Positions 1-11,017 are shown, counted from the first letter of the stretch. The stretch: DNA of 64,000 nt from Theileria orientalis strain Shintoku (GCF_000740895.1 NC_025262.1:860001-924000); one strand, 5' to 3'. A program made the numbers and translations. Notes: a model not told the origin generated them from the sequence alone.

Positions 1-1514
1 GCCTGAAACCCTTCGTCTCAGTGCCTCTGTTCATACGCATCATGTTCGGAGGACTGGGACAGACGCCGGTCTTCTTCGACGACCTGTGCACGTGCCTGGT
101 CAACTACTTCGACACCGGAAGAAGATGGTCCAAGACGAAGTGGGTCTTCACATTAGAGGACTTCAGGCTCCTGAGGAGCCTTATAGGGCTCCAGCTAAGC
201 GGATCGGACCAGAGCCAAGGGAACGAAGGAGAAGGGAACGCGCTGAGCGAGGCGAACGAGGCGAACATCATGAGAGTGCACCACTGGGTGGAGGACTACA
301 TGGTCGCGAACCCGCAGCTGTGCTTCAGAGGAGAAGTCTCGTACCCGCTCACGCTCAAGGTCTACCACGACCTGAACCACAAGATCGAAGGAACAATCTT
401 CAGCGCAATGGAAATACCATACAGACTGCCCTGGGACGCAGGAAGGCACGTGAAGTCGCTGCTGCACCTGCCTCACAGCTCAGTCTCGCTCTCGCACCTG
501 ATCTTCACGCAGTGCGCGAACGGACAGTTCGGCATCCTGGACGTGGGCAGCACGATAGGAACGATGATCAAGATCCAGAACTCGCACGTGCTGAAAACAG
601 GAGACAGGATACACATCGGAGACAAGCACGAAGTGGACGTGCACATCTACAAGGACTCGATCGGCACGCCCTTCAGAGACTACAAGTGGGACGCGAACAC
701 GAACCAGGTGATCAACTACACAGAGTACATCAACAGCCACCAAAGCACGTCGCCATCGGAAGGAGACATGTCGGACCACGGAGGGCCCGATAACGCGGGC
801 TCGGGCGACGAGACGATAGGCGCGGAGAAGGGCGCAAACCTGCACGACCTGGACAGCTTCCTGAAGCTGCGCATCTTCGCAGACCTGCAGGTGGAGCGCG
901 ACGTGTGGATATGCCCCAAGGGAGTGATACTGGGCAGAGGGCCGGTCACACAGTCCTCGTACAAGAAGCTGTCGATCACCACGCAGAACGGCTACATCTC
1001 CAGGGAACACTGCCTGATCTACTACGACGGAAGCAGGCCGACTGGCAGCAGGTGGATCCTGCGAGACATGAGCACGCTTGGCACCTTCCTTAAGCTGAAG
1101 CCCTTCCAGGAGCCGATGCCGCTGGCGCCGGGCTTCGTGTTCAAGGTGGGCCAGTGCAAGGTGGAGGTGGGATCGCCGCAGGACATGACGCGCCGAGTGC
1201 CCACCTCGGCCACGCTGATACTCTCGCAGCTGCTCCAGTCGCACATGGAGCCCTTTAGACTCATGGAGATACAAAACCACCTGGCCAACTCGGCGAACGG
1301 CCACCCGAGCCTGACCATAGTCCCGAGCAGCTTCACCGGGGTCGGAACCGGGACCACCCAGAGCAGCAATATGCTGGACTCCGCGGGATTCGAGACCCAG
1401 GGCAGGCTCCAGGGCGAATCCGCGGGCAGGTACGAGGGGTCGCGGGGGGTCGGCGACGACGTCGACCCCGACGGACAAATCGTGCCCGAGTCGCTACGCG
1501 ACGTGGTTTTATAA
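1..1514 (+). CDS. FHA-domain protein, 5' end outside the window
   Basis: Open from the left edge (frame of base 3) with no stop before 1512-1514, about 503 residues visible; the first in-frame ATG is at 42 but the frame is open upstream, so the true start is probably beyond the window. Two forkhead-associated (phosphothreonine-binding) modules can be seen: one around bases 440-690, with the family pattern of a buried strand, a conserved Ser-His turn (SLSHLIF) and an LDVGSTIGT loop, and a second around 900-1190 with ILGRGP, SREHC and LRDMSTLGTFLKL, the classic GR/SRxH/xxxGTF signature. Between and after them are Ser/Gly/Asp-rich linkers. Codon use is GC-rich. It is presumably a phosphopeptide-reading scaffold; what lies N-terminal (a kinase or other catalytic domain) cannot be seen. 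Confidence 0.8.
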   Translation, partial: LKPFVSVPLFIRIMFGGLGQTPVFFDDLCTCLVNYFDTGRRWSKTKWVFTLEDFRLLRSLIGLQLSGSDQSQGNEGEGNALSEANEANIMRVHHWVEDYMVANPQLCFRGEVSYPLTLKVYHDLNHKIEGTIFSAMEIPYRLPWDAGRHVKSLLHLPHSSVSLSHLIFTQCANGQFGILDVGSTIGTMIKIQNSHVLKTGDRIHIGDKHEVDVHIYKDSIGTPFRDYKWDANTNQVINYTEYINSHQSTSPSEGDMSDHGGPDNAGSGDETIGAEKGANLHDLDSFLKLRIFADLQVERDVWICPKGVILGRGPVTQSSYKKLSITTQNGYISREHCLIYYDGSRPTGSRWILRDMSTLGTFLKLKPFQEPMPLAPGFVFKVGQCKVEVGSPQDMTRRVPTSATLILSQLLQSHMEPFRLMEIQNHLANSANGHPSLTIVPSSFTGVGTGTTQSSNMLDSAGFETQGRLQGESAGRYEGSRGVGDDVDPDGQIVPESLRDVVL

Positions 1515-1982
1515 TGTATAATATGATTTAATTTTGCGTACATGTTTGCTTCTGAGATGTGTAGCGGAACTCGCCCGTTAGGCGTCACACGGCCAGCACG
1601 ACGGACGTTGCAGTAATATGCATGGTTGTGCATACTTCTCAAATATTTTCCACTGAAAACAACACCTATCGCAACAAAAATTTACACTAAGTTTTTTCCG
1701 GAACCTAGGTAAAGGAATCCAGAGAAATATAGGTGAAAAATTACACATTTGTGGACGGAGAATCAAAATTACCACAGTTTTCGAGTTTATCGGCTATTTC
1801 GAGCTTCTACTCGAAATAAGAGAGAATCGCAACCTATTATAAAATACTGTCACGGTTTTAAACTAAATAATTAGTTTTGCACCTCTAATTACAGCAACAC
1901 ACTTCCGGGGACTTTTCTCGTCGATTCAACTTACATTTAAGGCTTAAAGTTCAAGTTTGGAGAGCGAGTATATTCAATTACC
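1515..1982. other. Intergenic, AT-rich spacer with a 9-bp palindrome
   Basis: No coding signal. It separates the FHA gene end from the HAD-like gene start and must contain the promoter of the latter. The only structure noted is an inverted repeat at 1795-1818. Confidence 0.6.
1795..1818. repeat. 9-bp perfect inverted repeat
   Basis: Left arm TATTTCGAG (1795-1803), six-base loop, right arm CTCGAAATA (1810-1818). It lies 165 bases upstream of the HAD-like gene ATG, so it could be a factor-binding palindrome or an RNA hairpin; there is no direct evidence for either. Confidence 0.5.
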
Positions 1983-2957
1983 ATGACTCTCTTCAAGGAT
2001 CGCAAATTCTGCAAGCTACTCACGAGCGTTGACAAGAACGCGCAGGAAGGTTACATGGGCAATGTGTTGGAAAACGGCATGTTCCCCTCCAACAATTACG
2101 GCTCCGTGGAGCGCTTTTCCGCCGACGCGGAGAAGAACAAGCTCGGCTCCAGCGATTCCATATCGAGTTGCGTCACCCAGGTCTCAATCAAGCAGCGGGA
2201 CGAGCGAGCGCCCGTCGAGAACGACACGAACCTGGATTACGAGGCTGAGAGCGACAAGAGGGAGGAGAGCATTTCTGAGGAGGTCGGCGCGAAGCTGGTG
2301 AGCGTGGACGAGCATGGAATCAGGACCTATCGCTGTTCAAACTTAATTATTTTTGACTACGACGACACCATCCTGCCCACGTACTCGCTCACCCTCCTCC
2401 AGAGGCCCAGGTTCACCACGAAGCTGTCGGAGGAGGTCATTCAGGAGCTCGGCAAGCTCGGCGACGCAGTTTTAGAGAACTTCATGACTGCTTTAAGCTA
2501 CGGCACCATCGTCATCGTCACCAACGCCAGCTCCGACTGGGTGTCCCAGAGCGTCGAGAGGTACCTGCCTAAGGTCGGCGAGTTCCTCATCAAGTACAAA
2601 ATCAGGATCATCTCAGCTCGCGACAGGTTTGGGAACTCTCTGCTCGCCCAGAAACACTGGAAGTACTTCATTTTCATTGACCTGATTGAGGAGCAGTTCA
2701 TCAGACAGCTCAAGTCTGGCGAGCCGTTTTCCGTGATTTCCATCGGCGACGGCTCTGAGGAGCGCGACGCCTGCATGAAGTTGGTTAGCATTTTTAAGAA
2801 TCAGGGCTGGACGTTCAAGAATTTAAAATTTTTGAACCAGCCCAGCTACAACTGCCTAACTTTGGAGCACATTCTGCTCCAGAAGTCCTTTAAGAACTTT
2901 ATTGAAATTGACTCTTCTGCCGATTTGTGCATTCAGTTCGACAAATCCACAAACTAA
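1983..2957 (+). CDS. HAD-like (DxDxT) hydrolase-fold protein
   Basis: Single-exon ORF of 324 residues. The first ~110 residues are polar and Ser/Glu-rich, probably disordered. The core starts with LIIFDYDDTILPT, which fits the HAD motif I DxDxT nucleophile segment; IVIVTNAS is the expected motif II (hydrophobic strand ending in T/S) and SIGDGSEERDA fits the motif IV acidic pair. This pattern is known from uncharacterised HAD-like proteins of protists. Substrate unknown: phosphatase activity is inference. A GC-rich codon pattern in the core gives way to a more AT-rich C-terminus. Confidence 0.7.
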   Translation: MTLFKDRKFCKLLTSVDKNAQEGYMGNVLENGMFPSNNYGSVERFSADAEKNKLGSSDSISSCVTQVSIKQRDERAPVENDTNLDYEAESDKREESISEEVGAKLVSVDEHGIRTYRCSNLIIFDYDDTILPTYSLTLLQRPRFTTKLSEEVIQELGKLGDAVLENFMTALSYGTIVIVTNASSDWVSQSVERYLPKVGEFLIKYKIRIISARDRFGNSLLAQKHWKYFIFIDLIEEQFIRQLKSGEPFSVISIGDGSEERDACMKLVSIFKNQGWTFKNLKFLNQPSYNCLTLEHILLQKSFKNFIEIDSSADLCIQFDKSTN

Positions 2958-3229
2958 TATGCTTTCCTCTGATTGTATTTCTACTGATTTACTTATATTA
3001 TCCATTTCACCGGTTCTGCTTACTCATCCTTGCTATTAGCTAATTTAAATAAGCTTTTACACTATAGCTAGCCCCTAAAACGTTGTCTTTTACTAATTGC
3101 CGAGTATTAAAATTTACTTTTACAAGTTACCATCACCAGAACTAGTCCGACGTTCAGACCAATTGTACATATAGGCACATAATAACTATCTACCCAGTTC
3201 TAACCAACTGTGTACTGTGCAATTATTAT

Positions 3230-5145
3230 TTACTGGAGTCGCTTTATGTAAACTGATACTACGTCCGTTCCACTCTTCGGCTTGTGGACTAGTGAGCACT
3301 TTGCCAACGTGTTCACGTGGAAAAGCCGTGTAACAAACACGTCGCTTTCGACCGCATCCACTCCTATGTACCTTTTTTCTTCCTTTTCCTTTTGCGGGTC
3401 TACCTTTATTGGGGACTCGTCCTCGTCTTCGTCCTCTTTTTCGAATGCCTCTACTGGTAAATTTTCCGGATTTGATTCATCCTCCATATCATCAACCTTC
3501 TTATTCTCCTTTCTTTCCTGAATGTATGGCTGAAATCTCGGCCTTCGTATTCCCTTCAGGTTCTTATTCTTTCCTGGGTCATCTATCCCCTCGTCGAAGT
3601 CTATGCGGTACGTCGGCCCTGTGTTTTCTATCTTATGTGCTCCCGGTTCCACTTGATGGCACTCGAAAGACACTTCATACGGCTGAACTGACGGCTTGTG
3701 GTATAGTGGATAATAGTGTGACTTTGGCTGCTCAAAACTCTGCGATGGTGTCGGTTGTGCTGTCTTGAACTTTACTGACACTTGAACTAGCCCCTTGACC
3801 AAAATTTCATGGTTTAGCCTACGTGTCAATATTTACATATATTTATGTTAATTTCCACTTATGTAAATGCATCTTTCTGTTTACTTACGTCAATTTAAAT
3901 GTTTACCTAAATTCATTAACTTGTACAGCACTCTTACTTACACAGTGTTATAGTCTATCTATATTCTAATTTTCACTCTAGCCTTGTTTCAGTTTTATTC
4001 TATGTAACATGGTCACGCACCTGATCATATCTGTCGACGGTGGTATCAATTTACTATCCACTAGGAGCTCATTTGAAAAGTTTCCGTGCTTCAAGGTGTG
4101 TTCCTTGTTATCGTGTACTATCGACCACTTCAAGTTTTTGTTCCCCTCTATCGTCAGGAGCACTGCGTCCTTCCCCTCGTAGCTCAGTACTCCTTCCTCC
4201 AGTTTAACGTGCTTCTGTCTACTCAGCAGAATCGACCTTCCTCCGGGCTTAATCATGAACGTTCTAATGTATCGATTGTTTTCCGTGCGTGCAAATGATA
4301 GAATACACATATCTGTTTGCTGGCTCAAACTTACTGTGGGTCCGTGAATCCCCAACTCTGAACTCCGTACACGATGCTTACTAATGCAAGGAACAGGTTG
4401 ATCAGTCCCCACTGTAAATGCGATTATTTTGTTATATGTGTCTATCTAATTTTTACTACTGGGACAACTAAGCTGTGTACTGGTACTTGTCCCAACGGAT
4501 GGGCATTACCACAACTCTGTGGTCGCTCTTCTTACTTACTTTTATTATTTTCCTTTTAAAATTTCCGTAGATTAAAAACAGGAACGATCCTACGATCCAC
4601 ATTAGCGGCGACTTGAATACGAAGCCCAGGAGTATTGTGATGATAAGCACCAATCGATCGTACGTCGACTCTGCCCTCAGTGGTGCCAGGCCTCCCTCCA
4701 CGTCCAACTCCTCTTCTCCCGGGTCATTGTCCAGTTCATCCCTCATGAACGCCATTATTTTATCTCTTATTTTATTTGAAATTGCCTCCTTCATGTTCAG
4801 GTACCTATCGTACAGTACTGCGATGTGTGTGTCGAAAACGCCTTCGTTTTCTTGCTCCTGTGCGCTCATATCCGGGCCACCAGCGTTGCCGTGTGTGCTG
4901 GCGGCGGTTATGTTGTTCAGGTGACTTGACGTCGACGGGTCGTCAGCTTCCGTCGGTGGTCCCAGCTCTATCACCTCCGGCTTTAAGCGCGGCTTCCTCG
5001 AGAACATGCTGATCCTCGGCATCTTAAAACCTGGCGATTCTCGCTGCGGGCTCATGTATTCTCGCTGCGGACTCACGGTTCCTTGTAATTCCCCGGCCGA
5101 CCCACTCATGTTTGGTGTATTCTTATCCGAGTTGTCCAAATCCAT
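3230..5145 (-). CDS. Orphan three-TM membrane protein
   Basis: Four exons assembled here: 4540-5145, 4335-4411, 4021-4263, 3230-3818 (504 residues). Phases match at every join, and GTAAGT donors follow exons 1 and 2. Residues 1-150 are polar, Ser/Pro/Glu-rich; three hydrophobic stretches follow (around LVLIITILLGFVF, WIVGSFLFLIYG and, across intron 1, LINLFLALVSIVYG), then a mainly hydrophilic region with a beta-rich segment and a strongly acidic patch near EDEDEDESP. Joining exon 1 to exon 2 adds the third helix, which supports the gene being continuous rather than two ORFs. I do not recognise the family; probably a conserved piroplasm or apicomplexan membrane protein. ATG 5143-5145 is only two bases from the stop of the upstream gene. 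Confidence 0.6.
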
Positions 5146-5147
5146 GT

Positions 5148-5652
5148 CTACACTTCTTTTTTTTCAAATTTTGGTGCCTGGGTCTCTGGGTACGGGACTA
5201 GGTCTGCCTCAAACTGCCAATCGTTTATTATCTTCTCCTGCTCCCTCTTACTGTACCCTTCGATTAAAAACCTATTTTTCGTTATAATCTACTACTCTTG
5301 TGCACTCACCTTTCGGTTTTCCCGTCCAAATACTCTACTTGCACGTTTGCCGGTGTGTCGTAGTCCAATATTTCCCACGTCACGTTAAGTGAGGGATACT
5401 TTAGCTTAAGTTCCTTTCCCGTTGCGTATACTACAAGTCTCCTATGAAATAAACAATCAATTCGTATCACTATGTGCTTAATTCGTATGACTTTTTGGGC
5501 TCAGGTGCCGTCTATTCTTAGAATTGTAATAAATTGTGAAAAACGAACCTAGCGATATCAGCTGTGTTCAACCTTCGATTAGAATATGAAATATGCATAT
5601 GTTTAACTGCTCCGAATATGCTCAGCTTTGGCACTAAGTTATAAGGTGGCAT
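5148..5652 (-). CDS. Small protein, possibly mitoribosomal L51/S25/CI-B8 fold
   Basis: Three short exons, 5549-5652, 5310-5441 and 5148-5271, give 119 residues with GT/AG introns of 107 and 38 nt. The order is a strand (MHISYS), a helix-like segment, a second strand pair (NVTWEILDYD and VQVEYLDGKTERF), then a Lys/Glu helix and an acidic-Pro tail. This length and order resemble thioredoxin-like L51/S25/CI-B8 proteins (mL43, NDUFA2), where a strand ending in an 'EYLNG' type loop is typical; similarity is weak and the call is tentative. The stop at 5148-5150 sits two bases before the ATG of the next minus-strand gene. Confidence 0.35.
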
Positions 5653-5818
5653 ATTTGAACAAAATTGTTCAACTCGGGGCTCATTTCTCAAATTTTTATT
5701 CTAGAAGTGCAAAATTACAGCCAACCAAAGGCTAAAATATGAAAGTACAAATGTTCCAATGTTTATATTGGATATATTGTGAAAAGCTACAGATTATTAG
5801 TATGAACATGGCGCGTCG

Positions 5819-6843
5819 TTATGTCATATCGGGTGTGACTGTGAATGCTCGAAATCTGTGGTTTAACTCGACCATATTGTGCAGATTCCACACTGACCCG
5901 AAGCAGCCCAGATTTCTATTTCTAATTCCGTATACTACTCTCGAGATTCTGGAATGTAGCAGTGCCATTCCGCACATACAGCAGGGCTCGTGGCTCAGAT
6001 ACACTTCGCAGCCCGTGCATAAATAGTCCGGAAAGTCATTCCTGTTTTTCGTTTTCCCGCTCTTCTTTCCGTCTGCCACGTTTCCTACTGCTATAATTGA
6101 GGCGTGCCTCAGTATATGCACATCTCTCTCGTCGCACGCTTTCGATATCACCTTATCTTTAAAGGTTATGATACATACACATTTGCCTTCATTCTCCCTA
6201 GATTCTAAACATTTATTACAAGCGTCTATCTGATAAATCTAATACATATATACGTATGCGCATTTTTTAAATCGGCACACACCCCTCAGTACTCTGAACA
6301 GCCTCTTAAGCATGCTTTTATTCAGTTCGGGTCTAAAAATACTTGTGCATCCATTAAAACACATTATATTGTACTTATAACTTACGAAATTTGCAATGGC
6401 TGGAAAGAAGGCTTAACAAACTTGAGTGGCCAGTGTACCTTCCACTTATGGAATTGTTGTGGAGTATAGGGAGCGTATCTGGGCACCTCGACCTTGTGGA
6501 ATGCGTGTATTTTAACATCGTTTTCGTTTAAAATCTTTGTTGCCTCCTTCCTATCATCTCCGTATATCACTAGTATGCGATCATTATCTAATATTTTACA
6601 CATCCTCAGGTATAATGATTTAGAGAAGAACGAACTTTTGCGCAGTGAGGAAGTCAACTCCAGCGCCTTGTTCGTGTTTTTGCGATCGATTTCTACAGCT
6701 TCCAGCTGCATAAGTTCTACATCACGCGTATACTCGTCCGAAACGATTTCAACAACGCTATATTTCGCGTAGTTTTCATGTTTATCATCGTTTTCATCGC
6801 TGTTATTTACTTCTATCTCGGAATCTGGACGAATCTTGGTCAT
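5819..6843 (-). CDS. ADAT3: tRNA adenosine deaminase regulatory subunit ADAT3/Tad3
   Basis: Three exons: 6386-6843, 6254-6332, 5819-6229 (about 315 residues; the second intron would be only 24 nt). ADAT3 pairs with ADAT2 to convert A34 to inosine in tRNA anticodons. Seen: an N-terminal part ending in the Tad3-like [12 protein letters not shown], a zinc-binding HAS in the helix [10 protein letters not shown], and the second zinc motif [11 protein letters not shown] (PCxxC), followed by the conserved C-terminal LNHRFRAF. The general-base Glu of active deaminases (HAE) is Ser here, as expected for the non-catalytic ADAT3 subunit, which in other species has Val or another residue. The long stretch between the CNKC segment and PCxxC is normal for Tad3. 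Confidence 0.85.
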
Positions 6844-7179
6844 GCTCCTGGACCATCACCTTACTCATGTTACAAGCTACGAACCCGGCTTAAACATGAA
6901 AAAACTACCAATTTGACTTTCCCTACCTATTTATAATTTACAGAAAGAATATTTACTACCTTTATTATGCAAATTACACGTATATTGTCTAATTCTTCTC
7001 ATTTGTTGATGGCATTATGCACGCCCAAGACACTCTTACACATATGTATTATAGTGTGTAGATGCTCGAAATAACTAATATCTAGTACACAATTATATAC
7101 TTTTTTGAATGTCAGTCTAAAATAAATTCCGTTTTAATATTTTTCAATTTTTACGTATGAGTGTGTAAATCTATGCAGG
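6844..7179. other. Divergent intergenic spacer
   Basis: AT-rich, no coding signal. It lies between the 5' ends of ADAT3 (minus) and a membrane protein gene (plus), so it should carry two divergent promoters. Confidence 0.6.
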
Positions 7180-8603
7180 ATGGCAGCCTTCAAACTTTCT
7201 GTAGTGTTCTACTTTCTTTTTCTGGGCGCATACGCTAAAAACACGAGCCACTCATCGCAGGAAATCTTACAGTCGAATGGAGTCAAGAGTGACGGGCCCA
7301 GGTCCGAGACCAAGTCTGACACTACCATCGAGGCCATGACTAGGGACGATAACTCTCAGGAACGCTGTGACATGGAGCCGGACAACAAAATAAACGAGCA
7401 ATTTACCAAATACGTTCAGGAATTCAGTACGTTTCCTTGTTTTCATGTATTTTTCAGCCGAATCTGACTCTGGGAAGCTCCTCAAAAGCATGATCTCTCG
7501 GGGTCCCATGTCCAAGCTCTCGAGACCCATCACCAACTTACTTGAAAAGGTCGACAAAGGTACTTTATTTCTCTCTGACTCACTTTCAGGTCACATTGAG
7601 CGTCTGAAACGTGTTTCTAAGGAGGTACTTTACTATTTTAACTCTTTGCTCTTTAGCCTTATGACATGACCTGGAACGTTGTTAGCCTCGTTCTTTCGGC
7701 AATCTACACTGTGGTTCTCGCCTACTTGACCATGGTCTGTCCGCTTTCCAACTACACCATCCTCACAATCAGTGCCTACGTGCTCTGTTCTGTCGTGATG
7801 GGACTCTGCCATGACATTCTTCCTCTCTGGGCTGTCGCCGCGTTCGGTATTGTTGGGGACATTGTCGTCTGGTTCCTGCTCAGCTTCCTCGACAATGTAA
7901 AGAGGAGGCAGATTTGTGTTTTATCAGCTTGCATGGTTCGTTCCACCCTTATTTAATTACGTTCCCTAATTCCTTTAGGTTTTTTCTAAGATGGTTTACG
8001 ACCTCCATGCTGTTCTCCCTGTGGACTTTATAAGTCCCAATTACACTGGAATTTGTGGAATCCTAGTCAACTATAGTACGTCCCGTTATTCATAATCTCC
8101 TTCAGTTTTCCGCTCAAACAGTTTCATATTTCTGAGGATTTCCTATTTGGTTTTCTTAATTCTTCTTACTGGCTCAATTTTCATACGGCTGCCTTCATTC
8201 GTTGCTGGAGATCCCATGGAACTGCAGGAGATAGATGTTGGAGCGTACGTTTCCTATTATCTAATTCTCGCTCAGAACTATCATGAAGAGGCTCATTTGC
8301 TTCGTTTCAGCTCTCCCTGCTGCCGGATTTTGCAACCAGATCTACTCTACCATAAGAAAAGTTGCCAACCCGCTCGGTATGAGCCTCAACTTTAATGCTA
8401 TTTTAGGGCCGATGACTTACTTCGTAATTCCTACCAAATTTAGGTTGGAGGAGCTGGGATCATATGTTGCTGTTTTATCCTGGGTCTCATTTGCAATCGC
8501 TTACTACGAATTAATAAAACATTCCAATGAGAATCAAATATTAACACCTCCGAAGAAACGTAGATCCTGGAGAGCGTATACCAGAACCATTTCCAGACTA
8601 TAG
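7180..8603 (+). CDS. Orphan secretory-pathway multi-pass membrane protein
   Basis: Seven exons: 7180-7426, 7458-7559, 7590-7624, 7657-7935, 7979-8075, 8106-8244, 8276-8603; all introns are about 30-43 nt and phases agree (408 residues). It starts with a signal peptide (SVVFYFLFLGAYA), then a polar ~80-residue luminal segment, then roughly six hydrophobic spans beginning at VVSLVLSAIYTVVLAYL and ending at VAVLSWVSFAIAYY, and a basic tail (PPKKRRSW). A stretch 8377-8406 (GTATGAG...TTTTAG, 30 nt, stop-free) may be one more intron, giving 398 residues. I do not recognise the family; a transporter or channel is possible. Confidence 0.6.
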
Positions 8604-8982
8604 GTTTTAACTAATTTCTGTATCATAATGTTTTATTTTTTTTCTATATGTATTACGAATCTAAAGGCTCTATGTTAGTCAAAGTTACCCCTCAGGACCA
8701 AAGTTGGTTACAAGGTTATTGTTGGCCTAGATGTTGTCATCAGTTGACCTAAGATAACGTAAATCATCATCGGGGTTTAAGAACCATAATTTGAAGGATC
8801 AATTCACAAAGGTTGTTGAGATCGATCAAAAAATACAGGGTTAGCTCCCCACAGATAATTCAAGTTTAAAAGAAAACTATGGACTTTTATTAACATTTGT
8901 ATATTAGGTTTTAATTTACGTTTTATAAGCAGATGGTGCACTCATTTTAATATAGACCGATTTTAAAATTACACAGTTTTAA
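8604..8982. other. Intergenic spacer upstream of Cactin
   Basis: AT-rich; no ORF, repeat or RNA gene recognised. Expected to hold the end of the preceding gene and the Cactin promoter. Confidence 0.55.
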
Positions 8983-10918
8983 ATGGAAGGATATCGCAAT
9001 CAAAAACGGGATAATCCCCGGGATTCCAAACATTCTAACTCTTTAAAGGAACAGGAAACTCAGGAATCTTCCTCAAAAAGGGCCAAAAACGAAAATTTTG
9101 AAAAGTTACACAGCACAAGAACGGAACTTCTACACAAACACTTCGGTTATACCGATGAGAATAACCCATTTGGAGACGAGGAACTGACCCAGCCTTTCAT
9201 TTGGGGAAAGAATGAGAAGTTCAAGTCGCCAGATAATAAAAAAGGGCCAGAGCTGTCAGTGAACGAGGTTCAATCGAAAGTCGTAAGTATTAATAGAATT
9301 AATTAAGTATTAGGATGAATTAAAGGAGCTGAAGCAGAGAAGAAAACATTATGAGCTGGAAAAGTCGAAATTGATTGAATCGAGACTCACGAGCGACAAA
9401 AAGAATGATGAATCATACGAAGAATGGGAAGCAAAGGAGATGGAGTTTAATCTGAAGCAAATAGTTGCGAAGCCGCTGATGAGATATAAACAAGGTGAGT
9501 GCGAAGGAAGATAAAAATATGTAGGAAGGCCTAAGTTGGTGGACAAGCTTATACTAACAGTGGACCCGGATTTTACAGAGTCGTTTAAGGAAGAATTTGA
9601 AATAAATAACCTGTTTAAACGGCAGAGTTCAGAAGATGTTAAAGAGGCAGTGGAAATAATAAATGCTTATCTACAGCTGGAAAAGTTGCCAGAGTCGACG
9701 GAGTATTTAGAGAACCTGCTAGTGTTAGCAAAGGTAACAGGGTGATGAAAATAAAATGTATCAGGAGCCAGCACAAAGTAACTTTGAGTTGACAGGGGTC
9801 TCCCAAATGGTAGGAGAGAAGATTGATCAAATCATGTCAAGTAAATCACTGAGTGAGCTGGAAGGTACAAATTAGGCACACACACGGTGCTGTAGATACG
9901 TATTTACAAAGTTAAATGTGTATGGCTAGCATATATTAGATATATCAGAACTGCATTGTTTTACTAATTGATACTCAGTGTTTGAAACTCAAATTAAAAA
10001 GAAGTTGGAACTAGGAGTAGTTGACACGAACTTCTGGGAAACAGCACTGTCAAGAATCCCGTACTTTAAGGTACGAGCTAACAAGTGAAAAGATGTGTAG
10101 GCGTGCAGATATGTGTCGAACGTGTTGAGGGGATCTGACCGCAGTGATGCCCCTGCGACTGCAAGTGACTCGAATGATCGTAAGGAGTGGTAGGTGAAGA
10201 ACTTTAATTAGATTTAAAAATAAACAAAAGATAAGTTGGCAATGGTTTACATATGTAGTTGCTAGCGAACACAGGAGTCCACCCGTCTTTACAACTAGTG
10301 ATAAATGTACGGACTAAGATCCTGTAATAACAACGTCTCAAAGTATTTATTATATTGTTCTCACATAATAGTTAATACGCGAGATACAGGGAAGACGAGA
10401 GCTCGAAAACGAAAGTAAAAAGTGAAGGAAAGAAGGAGATGAAAGATAGAAGGTCAGACGGAAAAAAGAAGGGAAGCTATGAGAAGTTTGTACAGTACAC
10501 AAAGTTGGAGGAGGACGAGGAAATATTCGACGACCTCGTAGATTTAAGAGGAGAACACGGAGACCTGGAAACTCCGAAGTATTTTAACAGAGTTAAAAGG
10601 GGATACGAGTGGACGAAGTACAACATGGCACACTATGACCCGGATCATCCGCCTCCGAAGCTGGTGCAAGGGTACAGGTTTAACATCTTTTACCCGGAGC
10701 TGAAGGGCAAGGTTCCGCAGTGGAAGCTGCAAAAGGACGGAGAAAAAACTGAAACGGCACTGATAAGGTTCATCGGAGGCGCCCCGTACAGAGATATCGC
10801 GTTCAGAGTGGTCAACAAGGAATGGGTGACGGACCCTCAGAAGGGATTCAAAAACTTCTTCGACAACGGAGTGCTGCATCTTTACTTCGACTTTAAGAAG
10901 ATAAAATATAGAAGATGA
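8983..10918 (+). CDS. CACTIN: Cactin, spliceosome-associated protein
   Basis: Seven exons: 8983-9282, 9314-9494, 9525-9733, 9765-9864, 9979-10070, 10101-10189, 10390-10918 (499 residues). Cactin associates with late spliceosomes and secures splicing fidelity in yeast and animals. Diagnostic blocks: FGYTDENNPFGDEELTQPF near the N-terminus (mid-domain start), and the highly conserved C-terminal domain with KYFNRVKRGYEWTKYN, HYDPDHPPPKLVQGYRFNIF, FIGGAPYRDIAF and an end in LYFDFKKIKYRR. The protein is shorter than animal Cactin mainly because the N-terminal Arg/Ser-rich region is short. Exon 7 acceptor (CAG at 10387-10389) was chosen because nearer AGs would create a stop. Confidence 0.93.
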
Positions 10919-11017
10919 TCTTTAGTCGCTAATTTAATTTATTACGTTATTCGCAGTAACTACGCTTGTTCCCACAATGTGTATAGCCACTTTAAAATTT
11001 TAGAAAACGACCCAGTA

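Noticed and set aside
480..1478. 332-codon minus-strand ORF across the FHA gene
   Set aside because: Antisense shadow of a GC-rich exon; no recognisable domain, while the plus strand carries two FHA motifs.
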